Part shown: positions 1 to 8,715 of the stretch, one piece after another
Layout: every line of letters begins with the position of its first letter
How positions within the stretch are numbered: the stretch's first letter is position 1
NCBI RefSeq assembly: GCF_002778315.1
Contig: NZ_NESA01000017.1
Coordinates: 1-62,426 of the forward strand
Direction: 5' to 3'
Origin: Limnohabitans sp. JirII-31
GTDB taxonomy: Bacteria; Pseudomonadota; Gammaproteobacteria; Burkholderiales; Burkholderiaceae_C
Length of the DNA stretch: 62,426 nucleotides
The notes under the pieces: model-generated
What the model was told of the DNA's origin: nothing
The model's database searches: none
What the model saw: only the letters and a program-made list of their open reading frames with translations
Translations under genes and position numbers: made by a program

Positions 1-77
1 TATTCGCCACGATGCTCTTGCAACATGCGAACAGCGCGTTCGCGCACTTCGGGGGAAAAACGATTTGATTTGCTCAT
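1..77 (-). CDS. IS3-family transposase OrfA, N-terminal fragment
   Basis: The ATG at 77-75 (minus strand) opens a frame beginning MSKSNRFSPEVRERAVRM, the characteristic start of IS3-family OrfA proteins, which carry an N-terminal helix-turn-helix for binding the element ends. A GGAG ribosome-binding site lies just upstream. Only 25 residues are inside the window; the rest of orfA and orfB lie beyond base 1. Confidence 0.8.
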   Translation of the reverse strand, partial: MSKSNRFSPEVRERAVRMLQEHRGE

Positions 78-110
78 AGCTCCATCTTCTCAAAGGTTGG
101 AGCCTCCTCA
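1..110 (-). mobile_element. IS3-family insertion sequence, 5' end only (runs off the window)
   Basis: The minus strand carries the start of an IS3-family OrfA, and between it and about base 110 lies what looks like the element's terminal repeat, reading TGAGGAGGCTCCAACC inward from base 110. Only one end is in the window, so the inverted repeat partner and target duplication cannot be checked. The junction at about 110/111 coincides with the point where ATPase homology on the plus strand begins, which is the main reason for placing the boundary there. Confidence 0.7.
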
Positions 111-1053
111 AAACACGGGGCGATTCACCGAACGAGTCAATTCCCTGCTCACCAACTTCTTCGGTCATGACGGAATAAAGCTGGAGGCCCGCGATGGTGA
201 GGACAAAGTCACAGTCAAGTTTGAAGTCACACGGGACGGGAAAGCCGCGTACAACCTCAGCGAGGGAGAGTGCAGCCTAATCGCCTTCTGTTATTTCATG
301 GCGAAGCTTGATGACCCAGAGAGCAAAGGAAAGGATTTGATCATCTACATCGATGATCCAATCTCAAGCTTGGACGGCAATCACATCTTCTTCATGTTCA
401 GCCTGATTGAAAGCTTGATAGCTAAACCAATCAAGAAGAACGGCGCAAACTCATATCGCTACAAGCAACTCTTCATATCCACTCACAACTTGGATTTCCT
501 GAAATACCTTAAGCGCCTATCCATTCCATCAAAAAAGATCCCAGCAGGAGAAGGCAAGACAAAAAATGCAAGCGATCATGAGTACTTCATGATTGAGCGC
601 AATGGAGCTTCAAGCAATGTTCTGCTCATGCCCTCGTATCTTCGGGACTACATCACAGAGTTTCACTACCTTTTTCACCAAATCTACAAGTGCAAAGATC
701 AAGCTGCGGCAGCTGATAGTCACGAGCCGTTCTTCGGTTTCGGCAACAACCTGCGCAAGTTCCTAGAAGCTTTTTTGTTTTTCAAGTTCCCATACCATGA
801 TGACAAAAGTGATGCATTTGAGCGAATAAAGAAGTTCTTTGGCGAAGAGGAAGACACCGCTGTCGCTTTGGTAAATCGGCTGAACAATGAGTTTTCCCAC
901 CTTGAAGCTGTACCAGATAGGAGTTTCAAGCCCGTTGAGATTCCGGAGATCGCAAAGGTTGCGAACTACGTTCTAGACAAGATCTATGCCTCTGACAAGG
1001 TTCAATACAACGCTTTACTCAAAAGTATTGGAGAGCCAGAGCGCACCGAATAG
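111..1053 (+). pseudogene. 5'-truncated AAA_13 (PrrC/RloC-like) ATPase
   Basis: The frame is open to 1053 but lacks the N-terminal Walker A half of an AAA_13 ATPase; codons before about base 111 belong to the IS end read in antisense. What remains is the C-terminal half of an ABC-like head: signature motif LSEGE, Walker B IIYIDDP, D-loop SSLD and switch histidine STHN, followed by a helical C-terminal region. This order is typical of the ATPase part of the anticodon nucleases PrrC and RloC and related standalone ATPases. Without the P-loop it should not hydrolyse ATP. An in-frame ATG at base 25 lies inside the IS end, so a fusion peptide could be made but would not restore the missing half. 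Confidence 0.75.
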
Positions 1054-1115
1054 CAAATGGGTCATTCGACCAATTGACCACTCGTCGACTACTAACAAGA
1101 ACAGGACGCACAGAC

Positions 1116-2540
1116 ATGCACGAAATCATCTGCCCTCATTGCAGCAAAGCCTTCAAGATCGACGAGGCGGGTTACGCCGACATTCTCAAGCAGGTGCGTG
1201 ATGGCGAGTTCGAGCAGCAGTTGCACGATCGGCTGGAGCTGGCCGAGCGGGAAAAGCGCGACGCGATTGCCTTGGCCGAGGCCAATGTCACTAATGCGCT
1301 GCAAAAAACAGCGGCTGCCAAAGACACTGAGATTCAGGCGCTGAAAGCCCAGCTCGACGCGGGCGATGTGGCGCGCAAGCTGGCCGTGACGGAGGCTTTG
1401 GGCACGGTGAGCAAAGAGCGCGATCAGTTGGCCAACGAGCTGAAGACCGAACAGGAGAGGGCGCGCAACAGCAGCCAAGCGGCAGCCCAGTTGGCCGAGG
1501 CCAAGCTGGCTCATGCGTTGCAGGCCGAAGCTGCCAAAAAGGACGCCGAAATTCAGGCGCTGCAAGCCAAGCTGGAGGCCAGCGAGACAACGCGCCAATT
1601 GGCCGTCAATGTGGCCGTGAACGAGGCCGTGGGTGTGGTCGCCCGCGAGCGCGATGACTTGAAAAATGACCTCAACCTCATTGCCGTGAAAAATCAGCTG
1701 GAAGAGAAAGTCATCAAGGAGCAATACGCCTTGCAGCTGCGCGACCGTGATGGTGAGATTGCGCGCCTGCGGGAAATGAAGGCGCGGCTGTCGACCAAGA
1801 TGGTGGGTGAAACCCTTGAGCAGCACTGCGAGATCGAGTTCAACCGCATCCGTGCGGCCGCTTTTCAAAGGGCGTATTTTGAGAAAGACAACGACGCCCG
1901 TACCGGCAGCAAGGGCGACTATATTTTTCGCGACTCAGACGAGTCGGGCTCCGAGATCGTCTCCATCATGTTTGAGATGAAGAACGAAAGCGACGAGACG
2001 GCCACCAAGAAGCGGAACGAAGATTTTCTGAAAGAGCTGGACAAGGACCGCACGGAAAAAGCGTGCGAGTACGCGGTGCTGGTGTCCCTGCTGGAGCCGG
2101 AGAGCGAGTTGTACAACAGCGGCATCGTCGATGTGTCGCACCGCTACCCCAAGATGTACGTGGTGCGGCCGCAGTTCTTTGTGCCCCTGATCACGCTGTT
2201 GCGCAATGCCGCTTTGAACGCGATGAAGTACAAGTCCGAGCTGGCCCTGGTGCGCTCGCAGAACGTGGACATCACCAAGTTCGAAACCCAGCTGGACGAA
2301 TTCAAGACGGCGTTTGGCCGCAATTGGCGCCTAGCCTCTGAGGGTTTTGAAGAAGCTGTTCGGCGCATTGACGATGCGATCAAGGACTTGGAAAAAACCA
2401 AGGAAGCGCTGCACAAGTCGGCCAACAATTTGCGTCTGGCCAACGACAAGGCCGACGACTTGACGATCAAGAAGCTCACCCGGGGCAACCCCACGATGGC
2501 GGCCAAGTTTGCAGAGTTGCCGGGGAATACACCCGACTGA
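1116..2540 (+). CDS. DUF2130 coiled-coil protein with possible PD-(D/E)XK nuclease core
   Basis: The protein has 474 residues. I chose the ATG at 1116 because an AGGA site precedes it and the protein then starts MHEIICPHC, with a Cys pair typical of this family. Residues about 45-210 are coiled coil and contain two diverged copies of a roughly 70-residue repeat ([10 protein letters not shown]... and [10 protein letters not shown]...). The C-terminal half is the DUF2130 domain. It contains GDYIF (Asp about 268) and FEMKNE (Glu 287, Lys 289), a spacing that fits a PD-(D/E)XK nuclease core. DUF2130 is officially of unknown function; nuclease activity is my inference. The gene follows the truncated ATPase in the same direction, about 60 bases downstream. 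Confidence 0.8.
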   Translation: MHEIICPHCSKAFKIDEAGYADILKQVRDGEFEQQLHDRLELAEREKRDAIALAEANVTNALQKTAAAKDTEIQALKAQLDAGDVARKLAVTEALGTVSKERDQLANELKTEQERARNSSQAAAQLAEAKLAHALQAEAAKKDAEIQALQAKLEASETTRQLAVNVAVNEAVGVVARERDDLKNDLNLIAVKNQLEEKVIKEQYALQLRDRDGEIARLREMKARLSTKMVGETLEQHCEIEFNRIRAAAFQRAYFEKDNDARTGSKGDYIFRDSDESGSEIVSIMFEMKNESDETATKKRNEDFLKELDKDRTEKACEYAVLVSLLEPESELYNSGIVDVSHRYPKMYVVRPQFFVPLITLLRNAALNAMKYKSELALVRSQNVDITKFETQLDEFKTAFGRNWRLASEGFEEAVRRIDDAIKDLEKTKEALHKSANNLRLANDKADDLTIKKLTRGNPTMAAKFAELPGNTPD

Positions 2541-2548
2541 GACGGGGC

Positions 2549-3448
2549 TCAATGCGCCCCAAGGTAACACCCCTCAGCCCGCACCCCATCCACTTCATCG
2601 CCTTCTTCGCTGCACAGCGCAGCAATCAAGGCGTGGTCCACCGCTTGGCCGGGTAGCAGCAACTCTTCGTTCGTCCACCGCTTGACCAAGTGCCCATTGG
2701 CCACGCCGCCGGTGTGTGGGGCTTGGTAGGCGCGGCGGTGTTGCATGGTCACGCCGCTGTTGGCGTTGGCAATGAAGCGGCTTTCGCCCAAGGCCCAAGG
2801 TTCAAAGTAGGCATTGGCGGCGGCATCCACTTGGCGAAAGTAGTTGCGCGCGCCTTCGGCGTTGAGTTTTTTGCGTACGGTGCGCGTGATGAGGCCTTGC
2901 AAGTGGTCGAGCGCTGCATCGTCCATCTGGCTGATGGTGGCTAGGCTCATGTCAATTCCGGCCAAAGCCGGTGTGGCTGCCAATTCGGCGGGCAGCACTT
3001 GCACCATGGCTTTCACCACATCGCTGTGTGGTGCCACGGCGGTGGCGATGCCGCGTGTTTGTGGCTGAATGGGGCAGCGAATTTCCACAAAGCGCGGCTT
3101 GACGGGGCCTGTGCAGCCGTCGTGGTGGTAGTACTCGCCTTGGCTCAACCGTCCTTTGCTAGAGCGTCCGCGCACATCGCGGTAGGCGGGGTGTTGGGTG
3201 TGCACATTCAGGCAGACCACGAGGCCCGTGGTGTCGACCAATTGGTAAAAGGCCTCGCGCCATTCGGGCAAGAGCAGCTTGTCGTGGAGATAGTCACTGG
3301 GTGTAGCTTCCCCTTGTCCTGCTTGGCCTTCAATGACCAATACAAAGGGCTTGGGCCGACGCACGCGCCACAAGGCATTGGCAAATTCCAGCACCGAGGT
3401 GGTGGTGTCAGGGGGTGTGCCAGCGCTGTGGCCCGCAGTGTGGAGCAT
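2549..3448 (-). CDS. Unknown protein, possible Fe(II)/2-oxoglutarate-dependent oxygenase
   Basis: I do not recognise this 299-residue protein with certainty. A central HHDG followed by KPRFVEIRCP, and a later MQHRRAYQ, resemble the HxD...H and downstream Arg pattern of TauD-like oxygenases. The fit is weak and a structural search could easily overturn it. The start at 3448 (MLHTAGHSAG) is the first well-placed ATG; an upstream extension to 3559 looks non-coding. It points toward the DUF2130 gene on the other strand, with only 8 bases between the two stop codons. Confidence 0.6.
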   Translation of the reverse strand: MLHTAGHSAGTPPDTTTSVLEFANALWRVRRPKPFVLVIEGQAGQGEATPSDYLHDKLLLPEWREAFYQLVDTTGLVVCLNVHTQHPAYRDVRGRSSKGRLSQGEYYHHDGCTGPVKPRFVEIRCPIQPQTRGIATAVAPHSDVVKAMVQVLPAELAATPALAGIDMSLATISQMDDAALDHLQGLITRTVRKKLNAEGARNYFRQVDAAANAYFEPWALGESRFIANANSGVTMQHRRAYQAPHTGGVANGHLVKRWTNEELLLPGQAVDHALIAALCSEEGDEVDGVRAEGCYLGAH

Positions 3449-3591
3449 TGTGAAAATTGTGGGGGGTTGGGTCCGAATGGGGCTCGAACACTGGACTGAA
3501 GACAGCATCAATTTTAGGACTTCGCGTGGGGTGGCATGTCTTTTTAGCTGATGGACCATTTTGGCTTTTACTGCGCATCAGAATAGAATGC

Positions 3592-3603
3592 ACAGAATTC
3601 TGT
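3592..3603. promoter_or_regulatory. Perfect 12-bp palindrome, candidate operator of the toxin-antitoxin pair
   Basis: ACAGAATTCTGT is a perfect palindrome 23 bases before the antitoxin start, just after a plausible -10 (TAGAAT). Phd/YefM antitoxins repress their own promoters by binding short palindromes in this position. Operator function is inference. Confidence 0.5.
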
Positions 3604-3626
3604 AACCTCGGTTCAAGGAGTCTGCC

Positions 3627-3935
3627 ATGGGATTTACCGCCAGCGACGTTGTGCCCTTTACCCAAGCGCGCTCAAACCTGTCTGAACTGGCTGACCAGGT
3701 CAAAGCCGGCGCAGAGAAGATCATCACCAAGAACGGCGAGAGTTACGTCGCTCTGATTGATGCCGACAGACTCGACTACTACCACCGGCTGGAACGCGAG
3801 CGCATTCACCTGCTGTTGATCGACGATGCCAAACGCGGTTTGGCCGACATAGAGGCGGGTCGTACTTTTGAGGCCGATGACGCCATCAGTCAAATTCAGC
3901 AACGTCGCAAGGCTGCGGTTGTAGTTCGTGGCTGA
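3627..3935 (+). CDS. Type II antitoxin, Phd/YefM family
   Basis: The protein has 102 residues. The N-terminal half (VVPFTQARSNLSELADQVKAG, then ITKNGESYVALI) is the Phd/YefM DNA-binding fold. The C-terminal half should wrap the toxin. A good AAGGAG site lies 9 bases before the ATG. The family neutralises a partner toxin and represses the operon. The stop codon overlaps the start of the next gene, the usual translational coupling of toxin-antitoxin pairs. Confidence 0.88.
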   Translation: MGFTASDVVPFTQARSNLSELADQVKAGAEKIITKNGESYVALIDADRLDYYHRLERERIHLLLIDDAKRGLADIEAGRTFEADDAISQIQQRRKAAVVVRG

Positions 3936-4317
3936 CCTGCTGTTTAAGGTCGAACTGACCGGGAGTTTTTTAGAACGCCTCAACGATATTGAAGCGTTCT
4001 TGGTGCAAGCGGATGCTGGGTTCGCTTTTGATGACTTGCTGGCAGAGATTCGCACCATCGTCATTCCAAATTTGAAACGCTTTCCCCGCATGGGGCGGCG
4101 TTATTTGGCAAACCCGCCGCAGTCTGTCGAGGCGTTGGCCCAGCTGGCTGCACTGCCTGCGGGCGCAGCAAACTCGCTGCGAGAGTATCTGCATGGCGAC
4201 TACTTGATGCTTTATGCGGTCATGGACAACCGAGCAACGGTATACCTTTTGAACATCCGGCACCACCGCCAACTCTCGTTTGACTTTGTGCGGTTATGGC
4301 CGTCGTCTCGTGCGTGA
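3928..4317 (+). CDS. Type II toxin, RelE/ParE superfamily
   Basis: The protein has 129 residues and begins at a GTG codon overlapping the antitoxin gene by 8 bases. It has the short alpha-helices-then-beta-sheet layout of the RelE/ParE fold, with NLKRFPRMGRRY in the middle and a C-terminal YLLNIRHHRQLSFDF strand. Members either cut ribosome-bound mRNA or poison gyrase; the sequence alone does not say which. It is somewhat longer than most RelE/ParE toxins (85-110 residues). Confidence 0.8.
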   Translation: MADLLFKVELTGSFLERLNDIEAFLVQADAGFAFDDLLAEIRTIVIPNLKRFPRMGRRYLANPPQSVEALAQLAALPAGAANSLREYLHGDYLMLYAVMDNRATVYLLNIRHHRQLSFDFVRLWPSSRA

Positions 4318-4355
4318 GCAAGTTCTCGGGGCGGTCCTGCAACATCACGCCGTCT

Positions 4356-4949
4356 TCAAAGCCCCAGCGCTTCCCACACCCGAAACGCCGCATACGCATC
4401 GTTGGCCGCATAGATGAGCTGCGATTCGCTCAAACGTAGGTTGGCCCAGTTGCTGGTGGCTGCCTTTTTAGACTTTTGAAACCGCTGGTTGAAGAGCACC
4501 GCCACTGCGCCTTTGACGCCCATTTCCTTGCGGTAACCCTGTACACGAAAAATCGTGTTCAGTTCCAAAACACCCGCTGGCTCCACACCAAACTTTTGGA
4601 TGATGCGTTTGCGGTCATCGCCTAAACCAAAACCCGCCTTGGCAATGTCGCTGCGTGCCAGCAAGTCGGCGGCAACAGCACGGCAATCGGGCTCGTGCAG
4701 TTGAAACACCCAAGCGCGTTCGCCGGTTGAGAGTTGCAACACATGCGGCCCGTCAGAGGCCTCACCCACCTTGAAGGTCGGTTTGGACTCGGTGTCAAAG
4801 CCCCAGGCACGGGCCGTCACCAGCGCGTCGTGCGCAAGTTGGGCCTGCTTGCCGGTGGTGACCAGGGTGATGCGGTCCAGCCCCAGCCGCTCAAAAGGTG
4901 GGAGCAGGGCGATGGCTTCTTTGTCGGGGGTGTCGAGGCGCTGGTTCAC
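4356..4949 (-). CDS. 3'-5' exonuclease, DEDDy (RNase D-like) family
   Basis: The protein has 197 residues: a single DnaQ-like exonuclease domain without the HRDC domain of RNase D. The first acidic pair is in GFDTES (about residue 50), the middle Asp region in GFGLGDDRKRI, and the last motif YAANDAYAA supplies Tyr and Asp of the DEDDy type. It should remove nucleotides from 3' ends of RNA or DNA; the substrate is unknown. Its ATG overlaps the stop of the upstream GTPase gene by 4 bases, so the two are probably co-translated. Confidence 0.85.
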   Translation of the reverse strand: MNQRLDTPDKEAIALLPPFERLGLDRITLVTTGKQAQLAHDALVTARAWGFDTESKPTFKVGEASDGPHVLQLSTGERAWVFQLHEPDCRAVAADLLARSDIAKAGFGLGDDRKRIIQKFGVEPAGVLELNTIFRVQGYRKEMGVKGAVAVLFNQRFQKSKKAATSNWANLRLSESQLIYAANDAYAAFRVWEALGL

Positions 4950-5878
4950 GGGCGTGGCTTTTTCTTGGGCTTGTTTTTTTCAGTGCCGTCTTTGCGCACC
5001 GCACGTTCGGCATCGGCTTGTTTGCCCTCAGTCAGCCATTGGGCAAACTCTTCGGGCGTCTCCAGCGTCACCCGACCCAGCGCGCCAGAGCGGAAATCGT
5101 GGATCACGATGTCTGAGGCTTTGGCGGTGTTCACACGCCCACCGCTTTGCACCGCGCCGCGCTGGCGGCCAATTGCCTCTAGCAACTGTTCGTCGCTGTG
5201 GCTGGGCACATCGTTGACTTTGTAGCGCGCATGCAGCGCTTGGGGGTAGTGGGGAATCAGGTAGTTCAGCAACTCCAGCGCCACTTCTTCTTCGTCGAAG
5301 GCGTTCACGCCAATCGCACCGCTGGCCGCTAGGTTGTAGCCGCTTTGCGCCACGATGATGCGTGGCCACAGCACGCCAGGCGTGTCGTACAAGTAAAAGT
5401 CGTCGGCCAGTGTGATGCGTTGCTCCAGCTTGGTCACACCGGCTTCGTCACCGGTCTTGGCCGCGCGTTTGCCTTTGAGCGTGTTGATCAAGGTGGATTT
5501 GCCCACATTGGGAATGCCGCAAATCAACACCCGCATGGGCTTGACCATGCCGCCGCGGTGGGGCGCGAGTTGTTGGCAAGCGTCCACCAAGGCTTTGGCG
5601 GGCGAACTCATGCTGGTGTCTAGGCCAATCGCCTTGACGCCCGGCATGGCGTTGTAATGCGTCAACCACAAGGCGGTGCGTGCCGGGTCGGCCAGGTCTT
5701 GTTTGCTCAACACCTTGAGGGCGGGTTTGCCTTTGATCAGCTCGGCCAGCATCGGGTTGGCACTAGAGCCGGGCAGCCGCGCGTCGAGCATTTCAATGAC
5801 CACGTCAATGTCTTTGATGCGCTCCCCAATCGCTTTGCGCGTGAGGTGCATGTGTCCGGGAAACCATTGAATCGCCAT
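4946..5878 (-). CDS. rbgA: Ribosome biogenesis GTPase, YlqF/RbgA family
   Basis: The protein has 310 residues and is a circularly permuted GTPase: the G4 motif SKQDLAD comes before G1 ([12 protein letters not shown]) and G3 (DTPG). The start at 5878 gives MAIQWFPGHMHL, the classic family N-terminus. A longer start at 5914 is possible but adds 12 unconserved residues. RbgA helps late assembly of the 50S subunit. The last ~20 residues are Lys/Pro-rich. Confidence 0.92.
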   Translation of the reverse strand: MAIQWFPGHMHLTRKAIGERIKDIDVVIEMLDARLPGSSANPMLAELIKGKPALKVLSKQDLADPARTALWLTHYNAMPGVKAIGLDTSMSSPAKALVDACQQLAPHRGGMVKPMRVLICGIPNVGKSTLINTLKGKRAAKTGDEAGVTKLEQRITLADDFYLYDTPGVLWPRIIVAQSGYNLAASGAIGVNAFDEEEVALELLNYLIPHYPQALHARYKVNDVPSHSDEQLLEAIGRQRGAVQSGGRVNTAKASDIVIHDFRSGALGRVTLETPEEFAQWLTEGKQADAERAVRKDGTEKNKPKKKPRP

Positions 5879-5946
5879 AGAAAGTCGCTGCCGACTGAAA
5901 GTAAAAGGTGTCATTGTCGGTCACGATAAGGTGAGCTCATGATTGG

Positions 5947-5990
5947 GCAATGGAAATTTGCTTTCATTGCTAGCAGTGCTTGCATATAAT
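5947..5990 (+). promoter_or_regulatory. Promoter with inverted repeat upstream of the FitAB-type pair
   Basis: A TATAAT box at 5985-5990 lies 23 bases before the antitoxin ATG. Just upstream, GCAATG (5947-5952) and CATTGC (5965-5970) form an inverted repeat extended by GAAA/TTTC, with one bulged base. It occupies the -35 region. Ribbon-helix-helix antitoxins usually bind such repeats to repress their own operon. Confidence 0.5.
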
Positions 5991-6012
5991 TTCTAGCCAT
6001 CAGGAGACCCGC

Positions 6013-6270
6013 ATGAGCACCTTGACCATCCGCAACATCGAACCGGCCATCAAAGACAAACTGCGACATGCCGCTGCCGCACACGGCCGATCGATGGAGG
6101 AAGAGGTTCGCACCATCTTGCGCAATGTGTTGACGCAACCTGCCGCCACCAAGGGTTTGGGAAGCCGCATTCATGCCCGATTCGCCCTCATGGGCGGCGT
6201 GGAGTTGGCGTTGCCTGAGCGCCGTGACTTGCCCCGTGCTCAGGACTTCAAGACCGAGGTTTCGCCTTGA
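6013..6270 (+). CDS. Antitoxin, FitA-like ribbon-helix-helix protein
   Basis: The protein has 85 residues. The start MSTLTIRNIEPAIKDKLRHAAA followed by HGRSMEEEVRTIL is the FitA-type ribbon-helix-helix dimerisation and DNA-binding motif; the C-terminus ending in DFKTEV should contact the PIN toxin. ATG 6013 was chosen because CAGGAGA lies 6 bases upstream; an in-frame ATG at 5980 would sit in the -10 region. The next gene overlaps its stop codon. Confidence 0.88.
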   Translation: MSTLTIRNIEPAIKDKLRHAAAAHGRSMEEEVRTILRNVLTQPAATKGLGSRIHARFALMGGVELALPERRDLPRAQDFKTEVSP

Positions 6271-6689
6271 TCGTTCTCGACACCAATGTGGTGTCTGAGT
6301 TGATGCGACCAGCGCCCGAGCCGGGTGTCTTGACTTGGTTGAATGCACAAGCCACGCAGGAGTTGTGGCTCAACAGTGTGGTGGTGTCTGAGCTGTTGTA
6401 TGGCATTGCACGCTTGTCGGAGGGCGCGCGCAAGCGGCAATTGGCGCAGACGGTGTCTGCCATGTTGGACGAGGACTTCATGGGTCGCGTCTTGCCGTTC
6501 GATTTAGAGTCTGCGGTGATCTATGCCGAGTTGGTGGCAACCCAAGAGCGCCAAGGCCTCGCATTGGCCATGGCAGATGCGCAGATAGCCGCCATCTGTG
6601 TGGCGCATGGTGCGGTGCTGGCCACGCGCAATGTCAAACACTTTGAGGGTTTAGGCCTCACGCTCTTGAACCCTTGGGCAGCGCTTTAA
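6267..6689 (+). CDS. PIN-domain ribonuclease toxin (FitB/VapC family)
   Basis: The protein has 140 residues. It starts at TTG 6267, whose last two bases overlap the antitoxin TGA. It opens with MIVLDTNVVSELMRP (first catalytic Asp); the second acidic site is in SELLYG, and the late acids are in LAMADAQIAAI. This is a PIN nuclease that cuts RNA, often tRNA, when the antitoxin is lost. Its stop overlaps the convergent DTW gene by 4 bases. Confidence 0.88.
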   Translation: MIVLDTNVVSELMRPAPEPGVLTWLNAQATQELWLNSVVVSELLYGIARLSEGARKRQLAQTVSAMLDEDFMGRVLPFDLESAVIYAELVATQERQGLALAMADAQIAAICVAHGAVLATRNVKHFEGLGLTLLNPWAAL

Positions 6690-7402
6690 CGCAAGGCGCG
6701 CAAGACCCTGTGCACGGCATCGTCCAAGTCCACCGCTTGTTGGTGTTTGGCCTTGAGGTAGTGCTCGGTGTAGACATCCAAGTAGGCGTTCAAGGTGTCT
6801 GCGGCGTGCGTGTCTTGGGCCAATTCCAAGCACATGGCCCCCACTTCTGCGGTGCAAAAGTGGTCATCACGTTTGGAGCGGCGCAGCGTGTAGCGCGACA
6901 TCTGCTCTGGGTTGAGGCTCAGCACGGGGAGCTGGTTGAGGTAAGGGCTTTTGTGGAACATCTTGCGTGCCTCGGCCCAGGTTCCGTCGAGCATGATGAA
7001 CAGTGGGCGGCGTGCGTGGTCGTGTTGCACCTGGTTCACCACACGCTCGGGCGCCACAAACTCTCCGGGAAACACCACATACCCTTGCCATTGCGGGTCA
7101 GCCAACAAGCGCAACAGGGCGGGGTCAACTTCGGTACGGGCCCAGCCAAAGGCAAAGGTGTCTGGCACCACGTCGGCAATCAGCCAGCCGGTGTTGCTGG
7201 GTTTGAGCGGTTCAATGTCGGCCATGAGCAGGCACATGCCAGCCGTGGTGGGCACGCTGTGGCGTAGCGCGCACATGCAGTGGCTGAGGATGAGGCGACA
7301 GCCCGCGCAGCGCTCACCCTTGGGGCCGCCTCTGGCCAAAAAGGGCTTGACGCTACGCGCCAAGCGGGCGCTGCGCAGGCGCGAAACGGCGTGGGGTGGC
7401 AT
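6686..7402 (-). CDS. DTW-domain protein, tRNA-uridine aminocarboxypropyltransferase
   Basis: The protein has 238 residues. It carries the DTW signature as LDGTWAEARKM and an N-terminal Cys cluster (ERCAGCRLILSHCMCA) expected for the zinc-binding part. DTW proteins such as TapT (YfiP) transfer an aminocarboxypropyl group from SAM to tRNA uridine (acp3U47). Start 7402 follows the upstream stop by 11 bases; the in-frame ATG 7432 is an alternative. It is the last gene of a five-gene reverse-strand unit. Confidence 0.85.
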   Translation of the reverse strand: MPPHAVSRLRSARLARSVKPFLARGGPKGERCAGCRLILSHCMCALRHSVPTTAGMCLLMADIEPLKPSNTGWLIADVVPDTFAFGWARTEVDPALLRLLADPQWQGYVVFPGEFVAPERVVNQVQHDHARRPLFIMLDGTWAEARKMFHKSPYLNQLPVLSLNPEQMSRYTLRRSKRDDHFCTAEVGAMCLELAQDTHAADTLNAYLDVYTEHYLKAKHQQAVDLDDAVHRVLRALR

Positions 7403-7413
7403 GGGCGACAGAA

Positions 7414-8655
7414 TCAGTCGCTCACATTGCATTCGTGCCGCAGCAAGGCCAGGGCATCGTGCAGCTTGTAGTCGTGGTCGCTCTCCAGCGTGGTCTGTGC
7501 CTCGTCCACAAAGCTGCGCCACATGCGCAGGTAGTCGCTTTGGTGCTGCGCGGGGGCGTGCTCTGCGATGAACTGCTGGGCCAACGCCGGGTTCAGGCCC
7601 GACTTGCGAATTTTGCGCACCAGCGTGGCCGCAGTTTTTTCGGTGAGCAAGGTCTTGCCTAGGCTGCCTGCGGCGATACACAAGAACAGGGTCAGCAACG
7701 AGCTGTCGTCGTTGTGGCCGGCGGTGGCTTTGTGCCAAGCGGCAGAGGCTTGGCGGTCAAAGTGGTCCACCTCGGACAAACCGTCTTCCAACCAAAAGTA
7801 GCGGCCCACAAAAGCGGGCGTTTGCTGGAACAGTTTGTGGGGGGTGAGGGTGGCATCCAAGATTTTGGGCAAGTCAGCTTGCACGTTGGCAAGCACGGTA
7901 TCGACCGCCGATTTGTAGGCTGCCGGCAAGGCTTTCGGGCTTGCGAGCGTGATGCCTTTCTTGGCACTGGATGCGCGCAAGGAGGTGACCATTTTTTGAA
8001 ACGCCACCCAGTCGGGCCATTGGGTCTGTCGGGCCGCCACAGCGAGCAAGGCCGTGCGAATGACGGCTTCTGCGTCACAACCCGCTTCTTCAAGGTCGTC
8101 GGCACCCAGGCCCATCGGCTCGGCCAGCCAGATGGCCGCTTCGATCACGTGGGCCACCTGTTGACGCTTGGCCAATTCCGCTTGGTAGTCGGCTAGGGTA
8201 CACAGCGACCACTTGGCCAATTGCGGAATGTGTTTGTCGCCAAAGCTCCCATGCTCGTTCATGCCGAAGTGGGTGTTTTGGGGCATCACGATGAGGGCTT
8301 TGAGCATGTCAGAGGCCGCCTTGGAGCGCGACATGAACGAATGCTCGCGCAGGGCTTGCGCGGCTTGGGCCAAGTCGCCGCCGCTGAGCAGCTCCAGATT
8401 CAGGCTTACCAAATTCACGATGCGGTCTTTGGCCTTTTCAATCTCGGGGCGTAAAAATTCGCTGCCAAAGTAGCGCGCAATTTGCACCATGCCTTTTGGC
8501 GCATCGGTGGCGATGGCGTCGAGCCGGGCTTGGTCCAAGATGCCGTGTTGCACACCAAACACCAAGGCCTTTTCAAAAAATGCACGGCCATCGAACATCG
8601 CCACATGGGTGGCTGTGTTGGATTGGGTGGGGTTGGGTAAACCGGTGTCAGACAT
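7414..8655 (-). CDS. Unknown protein, conserved-looking, in J-domain operon
   Basis: I do not recognise this 413-residue, largely helical protein. ATG 8655 (MSDTGLPNP) is preferred over an upstream TTG. No membrane segment, signal peptide or catalytic motif stands out. It follows two other unknown genes and a J-domain gene in the same direction, with 60 bases to the upstream gene and 11 to the DTW gene, so it is probably co-transcribed. Confidence 0.75.
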   Translation of the reverse strand: MSDTGLPNPTQSNTATHVAMFDGRAFFEKALVFGVQHGILDQARLDAIATDAPKGMVQIARYFGSEFLRPEIEKAKDRIVNLVSLNLELLSGGDLAQAAQALREHSFMSRSKAASDMLKALIVMPQNTHFGMNEHGSFGDKHIPQLAKWSLCTLADYQAELAKRQQVAHVIEAAIWLAEPMGLGADDLEEAGCDAEAVIRTALLAVAARQTQWPDWVAFQKMVTSLRASSAKKGITLASPKALPAAYKSAVDTVLANVQADLPKILDATLTPHKLFQQTPAFVGRYFWLEDGLSEVDHFDRQASAAWHKATAGHNDDSSLLTLFLCIAAGSLGKTLLTEKTAATLVRKIRKSGLNPALAQQFIAEHAPAQHQSDYLRMWRSFVDEAQTTLESDHDYKLHDALALLRHECNVSD

Positions 8656-8715
8656 GGTTTGAAAGGTTGCAGCCAGGGGATTCAACAGGGCGTTTGTAGG
8701 GTGCGCTACTGCGCG

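Noticed and set aside
1092..1868. A 258-codon minus-strand open frame
   Set aside because: Mirror of the coiled-coil part of the DUF2130 gene; its Leu/Gln/Gly bias comes from the antisense of Ala/Glu/Gln codons.
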